Source: Tubulanus polymorphus
Lineage: Eukaryota; Nemertea; Palaeonemertea; Tubulaniformes; Tubulanidae
Assembly (NCBI RefSeq): GCF_964204645.1
Contig: NC_134027.1
Span: 17,222,485 to 17,286,484, forward strand
Length of the DNA: 64,000 nucleotides
Reading direction: 5' to 3'
The notes below the pieces were generated by a model. The model was not told where the DNA came from. It did no database searches and saw nothing but the letters and a program-made list of their open reading frames with translations. Each line of letters opens with the position of its first letter. The first letter of the stretch is position 1. Positions 55,547 through 64,000 of this stretch are shown one piece after another. The position numbers and the translations under genes were made by a program.

Positions 55547-57640
55547 TCAGCTGTCACTCAGTCACAACACAAATAGATATATGTTTAATCCTTTATAGAC
55601 CAACGACGAAAATAAGTGAGTGAGTAGAGTAGTCCATGACACCTGTCACTGTTGATATTTTTCGCATTGATATTCACAAAATATTCACAAATACACTCAA
55701 ACGGCACCGGTTCCTGAACTTCGCTGAAAAAGCTGAATCACTGAAACGCTGAAACGCTGAAATAAAAACGCTGAAATTTCAGGGAATTTCCGAAAAACGC
55801 CGAAATTTCAGGGAATTCCCGAAAAACGCTGAAATCGTGCTAGGTACCAACAATACACGTTTTGAAATATTTTCCGGGCCGGTGTCCGCTGCCGAGTCCT
55901 GAACCGTGTTTTAGTCTCTACCTTCGGTTACAGAGACATGCATGGACAGTATGTGTGGAGTATACTTCTAGAGGGCCACTTGTTGGACAAATTAATTCGC
56001 TTGAAATCCGGATTTTTAATGCATACAGGCAGCATAATGAGGAAAACCCATTCACAAACCGTGCAAGCCAACTTAAACACTATGCTCAATATTCCCTGCA
56101 AGACGCAAAATATCTTATTTGAACGTTCATGTATAAAACATGCAGCAACTTTTCTTTTGTCAACACGTTGATGGGCGACGGACTATGTCACTATGGTATT
56201 CTATGAAGGAGGTAAATTAAATTTGACAGCTAGTTATATAAATGATGCAGCTTTTAGACAAAAGGGATCTAACTAAATTTCTTTTTAATTCACTGTGGAA
56301 TGGAATGGAATGGATTGACGCCAATGGCATGCAGTAGGCCCCTACGTATGGGTCATACTGATTAGCGTCAACCAATTAATCTAAATCGGGCTAACCATTC
56401 AACAACTGTGAATAATTTATTTGCTGTGGCGTGATAATAATTAGTTTTTTTGAAGAAATGACATACCAACTGTTAGAAAAATGTACCGATTCTTATTTTT
56501 AGACTACTACTGAATCTATAAAAGGAGGAGTCATAGACAAAGTTGATTTGCTTAGCTGGTGACACTTCTTGTCAAGTACATCATCTCAAGTACTGGGTGT
56601 TTTGTAAGTTTAATTTCAGTATTTATTTTCTAAGTGCTGTTCTCTCGGACCTCAGTGCTTTCAAACTAGGCCCACCCCATAGGCTATATAGTCCAGGGTG
56701 CATTAGCCACTATTCTTTTATATCCGACTAAAATGCACCTTTTTCTATTTTTAGATTCAGGCTTAGAATGTGCAAATTTTTTGAGATACTGAGAAATCAG
56801 ATGGCACCAGTAAACTTCAACTGCGAAATTTGCAGCAGGATAGCTGAACGACACAATTTTTAAAAATAAAATGGCTATTCGAATGCTATTTCAATAATAA
56901 CTTGATTCAACCTGAGAGAAATAAGTCAATTGCGGATGTACAGTACACCCACTTTTCTTCCCTGTTTCCTGGTACCAAATTTTTAGTCTTAAGCTAAGCG
57001 ATATTCTAAGGTACACTAGTGGATTTCATTAGAATATGAAGCAATGGAACCAGAATTCTAGCCAGAGTTAAGCGAACTATTGATTCTGATATAATGTAAG
57101 AACTGATTTCCTTTGTATACTCTTGCAGAATGTGTTATGTTTTATTGCAAGCTGTTAAATAATATAGTTAGACAAATGTCCAATTATTGGATCTTTCTTG
57201 TTGACTCGTTTAATTTTGTGAGTTAAGAGTTCCAGTCAATCCACAATGTGCAGTGCCTAGCCTTCATCTACACTAAAGCCAAGCCTGTGTATGGGAAAAA
57301 AATATCGTTCGACTCCTATAGGCCAGACACATCAAAGCATGCAATACATTGCAGATAGTAGTCTCCGGCAAGTCGAAAGAGAAAGTGAACCAGGTTTTAC
57401 CCCGTACCCTACCCGGGAACAAAGACACTTAAAGATTCCTTCCTCCCTGTAGAAATTGTAGAAATATGGCACCCAATTGTAGCAATGCTAAGTACAGTAT
57501 ACTATGACGGTTGAACCTTTCTTAACGAATTTCAATGACACCGAAAATAGAATCAAAATAATCATTAGTTCCATGCTAGCACTTAATTTGGGTTATCAGG
57601 TTCAGCCTAACTGTACTTTCATTCAGCTACTACTTGTATG

Positions 57641-59042
57641 TGTAGCGAAACTAGCGGATTTCGCCGTACATTGGCGCTAAATTTAAAATCACCTTCTCCC
57701 GGATTTCACCGCTCTGCTCCTATCTTATAATATATTATCCTGTTAATGTCTTTTAACTGTATTTATTCGGCGAGACCGTGTTGTATCATTTTATAAATGT
57801 CCGTGTTTTGTAATTGGGTCGATGTTTCGCGACCGGTTGTTCCGGGTCCGCGTTTATTCATTTTAACCCTTCTGATTGAATTGGATTTGTAATTATTACT
57901 TATATCTTCCGAGTGCGGGGTTCGAACCCTTTCAACTCATTTATTACTTTAAGAACATTTATCGCTCATGTATATTATAATATTACCTTTGTGATGATAT
58001 TTTAAATTATTCTTTGTATCTCTCGTGTCCGCCGTGACCTTTTGCAGCTGGCGTGCGGTTGCCCGGCTCCGCTCTCATTGTCGCTGGAACTCAGCCAACC
58101 TCGAAGTCACGTGGCACGCGTAACCAATCACGCGTGTCCGGGCTTTTGTTCCAGCCAATGAGAGCGCGGCGGGGACAATCGCGGGCTATAAAAGGCACGC
58201 GGAGCGCGAGATTCAAGAACAAACCGTTCACTCGGACTGTCCGTGCAACTTAAAGCTTGCAAGCGCCGCAGAAAACGTTACGTAATTCTTGTATTGACTG
58301 CACATACCAGTAATTATATATAATGTAAGAACCTGCCCGTCCGTGTCCCCGTGTCCACATGCGGGCACCCGGACCGCTCTAATTAGTTGTAAATAGTATT
58401 TGCCGTTATTGATGTTCAGGGTCGGCGTTGTCCCCGGCGGACGCCGCGTTGTCCCCGGCGGACATGGTTGTTCCCCCTGACGCCGTGTTTGTCCCGGACT
58501 CCGCGTTGTCCGGGCGGGAGCCCTTTTGTATATAGTAACCGTGTTCGGAATGACCGACTGTGTAATTGTAAATAGTGTTTGGAAATTAATTCGAGGCTTG
58601 CATCGGATTTCGGGCGTTTATAGCTGCAAATAAATATATATTAGTTAGTAATTCAAAATTAGCATCGGGCCGTTTCTTTGAGTTATCGTGGACTTGATCG
58701 GAGTGAGGAAGAGAGTCAGAGTCAAGTAGTCTAACTTTTAGGACACGAGGAATCCGGTCAGCTGAGGAGAGGCCGGAGTCACGCTACCGACATTTTGTCC
58801 GGCAGAGGATTCCAGCTGAATTACTAGCCTCCAAGAGGAGGACGAGCGGACCCGGACGTACCCACCAACGGTGAAGAGGCACGACGAGATAGAGGGCGCC
58901 CCGAGAGGATACGGGCCGTGTGTGAGGCCTAAGTTGGGTGGAGGCGGGACAAGCACAGCTGCGCAGGAGTTGCTTGTCCCCCGCGAAATCCAAATATTAC
59001 TGAGAAGCTATTTTGGTTACCGTGTCCACGGAATCCGTTACA
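57641..59042 (+). mobile_element. Solo LTR of an LTR retrotransposon (1.4 kb)
   Basis: Starts TGTAGCGAAACTAGC and ends CGTTACA (TG...CA), flanked by TATG on both sides (57637-57640 and 59043-59046). Copy A of the host transposon has the uninterrupted sequence CTTGTATGAGACTTGG. The LTR is GC-richer than its surroundings. It was left by recombination between two LTRs, so no coding part remains. Confidence 0.88.
58107..58200 (+). promoter_or_regulatory. Promoter in the solo LTR
   Basis: CCAAT-type boxes (ACCAATCACG near 58120 and CCAGCCAATGAGAG near 58150) lie upstream of GGCTATAAAAGGC at 58184-58196, a strong TATA box. An AATAAATAT poly(A)-type signal lies at about 58628, consistent with U3-R-U5 order. 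Confidence 0.65.
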
Positions 59043-59677
59043 TATGAGACTTGGCAATGATAAGTTGCAAGAAATCACCAAACATAAGAAAAAATATTGT
59101 GAATTAATATTACTGTGATTAAGAATTTATTCAAATGAAGTGATAACTTCATTGTTAGATCGTACCGGTATATGCACATAAAACTATGGCAAAAAACACA
59201 TCTAACAATCCACGCAATCCGCAATCGATCAAGTCGATCATGACGACGACCTTAAGGCATGTCTCTGTAACCGAAGGTAGAGCATAAAACACGGTTCAGG
59301 ACTCGTCAGCGGACACCGGCCCGGAAAAAATTTCAAAACGTGTATTGTCGGTACCTAGCACGATTTCAGCGTTTTTCGGGAATTCCCTGAAATTTCGGCG
59401 TTTTTCGGAAATTCCCTGAAATTTCAGCGTTTTTATTTCAGCGTTTCAGCTTTTCAGTGTTTCAGCTTTTTCAGCGAAGTTCAGGAACCGAAACGGCACA
59501 TATCCGATCAGAAAAATTTCAAGACATCTCTAGATCCGACCGAGATAATTTAGCTTTTCGCAATGATACAAAAATCTCTAAATTATTTCCGACACATACC
59601 CCTGAAAAAGGCAGTTTTCAGGAGCTAAGTGCGCACACGACTGACCAGGTCGGCCATATTTTCAATCTTAAGAAGAC

Positions 59678-60074
59678 TATCATGCGGTACATTTCTTTGT
59701 TTTAATTTGGATTTTTATCGGAGTATATATTAACGTTTCTTGTGGATGTAATATTGTTTAATAATGCTAAATATAATTCTCTTGTAAATTAATCAGCCTG
59801 ATATTGATATGTGAAATGGGGCATCAACATCGATGAGTTGTTTGTATTAATTGAATTAGGTAATTAGTTGTGCTCAAAAGTAATATCAGTGTCACAAACA
59901 TGTCAGCAGTACTCATACAGTAGTACTCTCTCCATTAAATATAAACAAAAATAATGTTAAGCACACAGTTTTCTAGTTGGAGTTGTAAAATAGAAGGTGA
60001 AAATAAATCATCTAAATTCAAGATCATGACGTTATTTCAATGATGAGAAAAGGACAAGATATTCACGTCATGAC
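59678..60074 (+). repeat. Left LTR
   Basis: Direct repeat of 61319-61702. It keeps a segment (CATTAAATATAAACAAAAATAATGTTAAG, about 59934-59962) that is missing in the right LTR. Confidence 0.85.
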
Positions 60075-60159
60075 ACTGGTGGAGAACCCGTGGGCAGTTG
60101 TAAAACTGTAACTGCCCGATCCATACCTCTCGTAGCTAGAAGTTGCCCAAGTCAGGAAA

Positions 60160-61224
60160 ATGTACCAATCACGTCAGAATAGCAGTTTCAACGGTGTATA
60201 TAACAATGGTAGAAGAACTTTCAGGAAAAAGAAGTGCTTCTCGTGTGGATTTAGAGTCTGGGATATATGGTATCACAAGGAACATCAGTGCTCAGCAAAT
60301 TCCAAGAGATGTTACAATTGCAGCAAAATAGGACACTATGCCAGGGTATGTTACTCATATTGGTTTTCTCAAGGCGTGGACTGTACGAGGAAGTCAAAAT
60401 TTCCGTTACAAAATTGTGTTGTTAATTGCGAACAAAATCAGACTATTGTTTCTGTTTCGAAATGTGATGCGGCAAACCAGACAAGTGAAGATATAAAATT
60501 TGATAAAGAAATAATGTGCCAGTCAGAGGTTTTGAATATTAGTGTTCAGACATTGCCGGTTAAACACTTCCAAAAGATTAAACATAAAGCGGTTATGTGT
60601 GACATTGAATGCGATTGTAAATTAGTGAATCGGGAACTACAGGAACTTAAAGAAAATCAGTCGGTTTTGGAAAATAAGTTACTCGAACAACAAAATCAGT
60701 TAAAATTTGTGAAGCAACAATTGGATAAAGCGGAAGCTGAGTTGAATTGTTATAAATCTAAGGAAGTTCAATGTGCACAACCATGTAAAACAACCTCTGA
60801 ATCAGACTCAGACTCCGTCCTAGAGGGATTCCCGCGTTTTGAACTTATGAATGAGTGTAATACGTTTCCAGTGTTCAAACCAAAAACTTACAAAAATATT
60901 CGAGATATTTATGTTGAGGTGAATTTGAAGCCATTTTCAGAAGACACTGTCTCTGATCTTAGAAATGAGTATGAAATCAATTTTCCAGAATCTGAATTTG
61001 AGTTCCTGAGAGAAATGCTAACATCTCTGTCGATTTCTGATGTGCTTACTGAGTTATCAGTGCAATTCGAAATTCATTCCTCTGTATTCATTGTAACGAT
61101 GCCAACCAAAAAAAGTTCATATCTATTACCGGAGGAACTCGCAATTCGTTATTTACCGAAAAATCAAAACCGTAAAATTTTCTTGGAGTACGACGTGAAA
61201 CGCTACAGAAAAATAATTCAATAA
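60160..61224 (+). CDS. Zinc-knuckle coiled-coil protein (354 aa), Gag-like
   Basis: An intact frame from ATGTACCAATCACG to TAA, the only gene between the two LTRs. The basic N-terminus is followed by two knuckles: CFSCGFRVWDIWYHKEHQC (CCHC with long spacing) and CYNCSKIGHYARVC (classic CX2CX4HX4C). A Cys-containing middle precedes a coiled coil (LQELKENQSVLENKLLEQQ, about residues 165-205). An acidic Ser/Asp stretch and a C-terminal domain rich in Phe/Leu (YVEVNLKPFSEDTVSDL to FLEYDVKRYRKIIQ) complete it. Retroviral and Gypsy Gag proteins have knuckles at the C-terminus, so this order is unusual. A role in binding and packaging element RNA is inferred. Confidence 0.7.
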   Translation: MYQSRQNSSFNGVYNNGRRTFRKKKCFSCGFRVWDIWYHKEHQCSANSKRCYNCSKIGHYARVCYSYWFSQGVDCTRKSKFPLQNCVVNCEQNQTIVSVSKCDAANQTSEDIKFDKEIMCQSEVLNISVQTLPVKHFQKIKHKAVMCDIECDCKLVNRELQELKENQSVLENKLLEQQNQLKFVKQQLDKAEAELNCYKSKEVQCAQPCKTTSESDSDSVLEGFPRFELMNECNTFPVFKPKTYKNIRDIYVEVNLKPFSEDTVSDLRNEYEINFPESEFEFLREMLTSLSISDVLTELSVQFEIHSSVFIVTMPTKKSSYLLPEELAIRYLPKNQNRKIFLEYDVKRYRKIIQ

Positions 61225-61318
61225 TATTCGTTTTAATGATTCAAGACTAAAATATTAAACTCTTAGTGAGAAGTTCTGCCGCAACTTTTGGGGCAAAAGT
61301 TTTCGAAGAAGGGAGGTG

Positions 61319-61702
61319 TATCATGCAGTACATTTCTTTGTTTTAATTTGGATTTTTATCGGAGTGTATATTAACGTTTCTTGTGGATGTAATATTGTTT
61401 AATAATGCTAAATATAATTCTCTTGTAAATTAATCAGCCTGATATTGATATGTGAAATGGGGCATCAACATCGATGAGTTGTTTGTATTAACTGGATTAG
61501 GTAATTAGTTGTGCTCAAAAGTAATATCAGTGTCACAAACATGTCAGTGTCAAAACATGTCAGCAGTACTCATACAGTAGTACTCTATCCACACAGTTTT
61601 CTAGTTGGAGTTGTAAAATAGAAGTTGAAAATAAATCATCTAAATTCAAGATCATGATGTTATTTCAATGATGAGAAAAGGACAAGATATTCACGTCATG
61701 AC
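61319..61702 (+). repeat. Right LTR
   Basis: Preceded by the purine tract. The two LTRs differ by a modest number of substitutions and by two short indels, so the insertion is not recent. Confidence 0.85.
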
Positions 61703-63289
61703 AAGACACTTTCTAGAATCCACATATACGCGTTTATCAAAGGGACGTCCTCCGGGCGCCAGGGGCGCCCGGCGTCCGTCTATTATAGATTTATAGATAC
61801 CTTTTGTTCAACATTCCGAAATTTTCCCTGGGTTTTGTGTGACCTTCTGACACAGGCCTAACACTGTTTGTCAACTGTCTGTGACTGTGTGTTCCGTAGT
61901 AGTAGGTGTGGCGAAAATTGTCTATATCTGGGGTGGGTTTGACCACAAAATGTCGGTCTTTTGTGAAATTATATTAGGCTATGTATTTCGGAATGGCCTT
62001 AAGCCGTTCTTTTCTCATTGTTTCTTTTTAGATGTACGTATTCCGGGACGGGGCTGAGTGTTCTGCGGCGATGTTTCGGGATCTTTTCGGCTCAATTTCA
62101 ATCTGACAGATTTTTGGCAGTTCTGTCAGATTCCAATTTTACGACCTCTGGGCAGGCCCCCGCGGTGTTGGCCACGCCACATCGCGGTGATATTAGCGAT
62201 TTTTCGGCGCCTGTCCAGGCCATTCTTTTATTCTCCACCTACCTATTAGTGTGTGTTCACCTTTTTATATTTGAGACCCAACTTCTTTGATTTTGGGCCG
62301 TTTTGGTTCCGTCTCGTCGCCGGAGAATTCTCCAGCCCTGCTCATGTTTACGGCAAAAGGTTGAAAGCCTGTTTTGCTCGATGGCTAGTGACGTCAACAA
62401 GATCGCCTTTTTGTTACTCCCACAGCTAAACAACTCACTTTTAACGGTTAACCGAATTTGAATTTGCTGTCAAGTGTATTCTTGCTGGCTGTTGATTAAA
62501 AGATTGTGAATCATGTTTTCCGAACGTGTTAAGCTTGTCTCCGGACCAGTTGGTGGGAATATTGGTTTGAAAAAGAGGTAGATTGCTAGATTATAAAAAA
62601 CTCACTGGGTAACACTGGTGAACGCCGCGAGCATCGCCATCGTGCACGGTGGTGCAGGCGTCGCGACCGCGCGGCGGCAGGGCTTTTTAATTTTGGCTTT
62701 TGCCAGTTTTGGTGTCTTGTTATTGCCACCATGGCCACGTTACCACCACACTCACATTGTCGCTAGGCCTACTGTACTGCCACTACTTTACTTGCTACTT
62801 ACTCGGCTAATTTGTCTTCATCCACGCTTACTCCCCCCTCCCAATGTTAACAAGTAATTTCTGCCAACCGAACCACCAGTCGCAGTAGCCGTAGGCAGTA
62901 TACTATAGTGCAGTAGTGGTAGTGGGTACCCAGTGGCATGCCATTGCCATGCCACTGGGTATAGGCCTATGTTGCCCGTACACAGTCACCACCTACTAGG
63001 CCTTAAATATTCCAACAACCATTCCAAATCCAGCAACAAAAAATAAACAATAAATTTTAAGGCCTCGAAACAGAATGGTAGTTCCCTGTATTCAGAGTCA
63101 ATGAAAATGTATTTCTTGTTGCAGATAGATAGCCTAACCAATTTCAGGATAAGTACTTTTCATTCCTTTATTTATATAGCCTAACTGTTCAATCCTGGCC
63201 CTGGCCACTGAGGGTGTATGCATTTAGTCTGGTCCCAGTTTCACTGAGCTAGTTAGCAAACAATTAAGCTGAGAAATTTTGTTAAGTGG
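61703..63289. other. Right flank, GC-richer, no supported gene
   Basis: A strong GC hairpin GGACGTCCTCCGGGCGCC/GGCGCCCGGCGTCC lies at 61743-61777. Another inverted repeat, TACCCAGTGGCATG/CATGCCACTGGGTA, lies at 62927-62961. CpG-rich text at 62620-62690 could belong to a gene start, but no exon is convincing. Confidence 0.4.
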
Positions 63290-63294
63290 CAATT

Positions 63295-63554
63295 CAGGGG
63301 CAGATCAGGAGAGTATACAGGGGTGTACACCCCTTAAAACTTTTAAGTTGCACTGAAATTTAAAGGGAAAATGAAAAATATCAACAAGTATTTTTAAAAA
63401 GCTTATATTCCAAAACAAGTTCTCTGTAGGCCTACTTCCAAAATATAGGTATTATGTTTTCTGATGATCTGGTGCCCTTTTGATTTTTAATATATATGAT
63501 ACTGATACGTATGCCCTATTTTGGGCTGCACCCCTCCCTGAATCAGTCTGCCTG
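63295..63554. mobile_element. Small hAT-like MITE
   Basis: Starts CAGGGGCAGATCAGG, with a later ACAGGGGTGTACACCCC, and ends GCACCCCTCCCTGAATCAGTCTGCCTG, an imperfect inverted partner. CAATT lies on both sides (63290-63294 and 63555-63559). The CAGGGGC start is common in animal hAT MITEs, but the expected 8-bp duplication is not evident. Confidence 0.45.
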
Positions 63555-63559
63555 CAATT

Positions 63560-64000
63560 AAGAGGATGTTTATAGATAATTTGATTTAGAGGAATCTTTT
63601 TAATTTAGTGCCTGATGTTAGGCCTTCCACAGCCTGGTAGAGGTGGTTTAGGTGAACAAGTTAGTCTTCACACTGCAGGACTTTTAGGTGAAGGTGAAAC
63701 TGGCCCTTGTTTATGCATAGGCTACTGTGTGTGCACGCTTATCTTTATGCTTATTCAATTAGAATACCCATGTAGCTACCAAATAAGCACCGCTTCAGAG
63801 GATTTTAGAAATTTTCACTTCAATAACACTGTGTTCTATTTTTGGGCACTAGCTACTATTATGCACAATTTTTTCAATCAATTCTATCACATTGATATAC
63901 ATATATGTGTCACTTCTTTTGCATATAGAAAGGTCTTACAGTAACCAGTGTGCTCTCTCACACCTCCCTGTGATATTGGCCTGAGACTGACAAATAATCT
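63560..64000. other. Right edge of the window
   Basis: 441 bp of mixed composition; a 109-codon open frame here has no recognisable features. Nothing else seen. Confidence 0.35.

Larger units (their letters stand above)
50521..55560 (-). mobile_element. LINE-B: CR1/L2/Rex-type non-LTR retrotransposon, nearly full
   Basis: On the minus strand: ORF1 (acidic start, coiled coil, RRM-like), a spacer, ORF2 with endonuclease and a full reverse transcriptase, and a 3' region with microsatellites ending in ATTCATTCATTCATTC (50531-50546). Each ORF carries a small number of frameshifts or stops, so it is a recent but dead copy. The 5' side reaches the target of the CGGTTCC transposon. Confidence 0.85.
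55708..59490. mobile_element. CGGTTCC-ended transposon, copy B (3.8 kb with inserted LTR)
   Basis: Ends CGGTTCCTGAACTTCGCTG and CAGCGAAGTTCAGGAACCG with a perfect 9-bp duplication AAACGGCAC (55699-55707 and 59491-59499). Inverted repeats of about 233 bp (55708-55940 and 59258-59490). Without the solo LTR it is about 2.4 kb. There is no transposase; the short open frames (for example 55862-56122) are also present in copy A and look accidental. The 9-bp target suggests a Mutator-like element. Confidence 0.88.
59678..61702 (+). mobile_element. Short LTR retroelement with a single gene (2.0 kb)
   Basis: Two direct repeats of about 390 bp (59678-60074 and 61319-61702) flank 1.24 kb containing one open frame. 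A candidate primer-binding site TGGTGGAGAACCCG starts at 60077, and a purine tract GAAGAAGGGAGG ends at 61316 next to the right repeat. A 5-bp duplication AAGAC is present (59673-59677 and 61703-61707). No protease, RT, RNase H or integrase. Confidence 0.8.

Noticed and set aside
55862-56171. Open frames of 77-86 codons also present in copy A (41852-42161)
   Set aside because: They lie on the inner edge of the terminal inverted repeat, overlap in two frames and show no protein features; shared only because the transposon is shared.
58053-58993. Open frames of 66-72 codons in the solo LTR
   Set aside because: They lie across the promoter and GC-rich U3/R region and have no recognisable domain.
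62018-62290. Coding exon after a TTTTTAG acceptor near 62031
   Set aside because: The acceptor is weak, competing frames overlap, and no domain is recognisable.
63295-63554. Firm hAT assignment for the right-end MITE
   Set aside because: The CAGGGGC start fits, but the flanking match is only CAATT and the inverted repeat is imperfect, so it is left as a low-confidence call.

Overview
This window reads as repeat-rich intergenic DNA from an animal, most likely a marine invertebrate. It holds CR1/L2-like LINEs, tRNA-derived SINE-like sequences, a solo LTR, a short LTR retroelement, many non-autonomous DNA transposons, an interstitial TTAGGG-type tract, and only two plausible host exons, each preceded by a splice acceptor. 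There are no operons, Shine-Dalgarno sites or other signs of a prokaryote. The species is not identifiable from the sequence alone.

The most notable content is a cluster of five AT-rich Polinton/Maverick-like (adintovirus-related) integrated elements, named E1-E5 here. E1 is 113-8986, E2 9523-13756, E3 32854-34815, E4 35098-40187, and E5 43758-44669 (left end lost). All share the terminus AGTAATAGGG...CCCTATTACT. E1-E4 are each flanked by a perfect and different 6-bp target duplication (AATCAC, CTCGGT, CCTACA, AATGGT), so they are four separate insertions. Four of the five carry a complete palindrome of 122-409 bp at one or both ends, which is not the usual Polinton end structure.

Gene content is split between the elements. 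E1 has decayed capsid (hexon-like, and a penton-like candidate), several membrane-protein, chromodomain-integrase and packaging-ATPase genes, but no DNA polymerase. E4 has an integrase and a truncated protein-primed-type DNA polymerase B, but no capsid genes. E2, E3 and E5 carry neither a usable integrase nor a polymerase; they keep members of a small protein family that ends in a zinc finger or is truncated before it. E1 and E2 carry a member of that family inside both terminal inverted repeats. E2 is an inverted duplication around a short unique core, and E2 and E3 hold arrays of a 24-bp repeat. Nearly all virus-like genes are broken by frameshifts or stops. The exceptions are the right-arm TIR gene of E1 and the small genes of E2.

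The rest, from left to right: a SINE-like sequence (9040-9110); a host terminal exon with poly(A) signal (14472-14674); a decayed LINE on the minus strand (14935-17920); a tract of duplicated blocks, TTCGAACA-rich repeats and RT fragments (18000-31900); a palindromic DNA transposon carrying a putative first exon (31941-32823); E3; E4 nested in the inverted repeat of another transposon (35078-40728); two copies of a CGGTTCC-ended transposon (41692-43757 and 55708-59490, the second with a 1.4-kb solo LTR inside); E5; a 955-bp host exon (46013-46967); a SINE and a transposon with 9-bp duplications (48062-49339); a nearly full LINE (50521-55560, minus); a 2.0-kb LTR element with a single zinc-knuckle gene (59678-61702); and a sparse right flank with one MITE.
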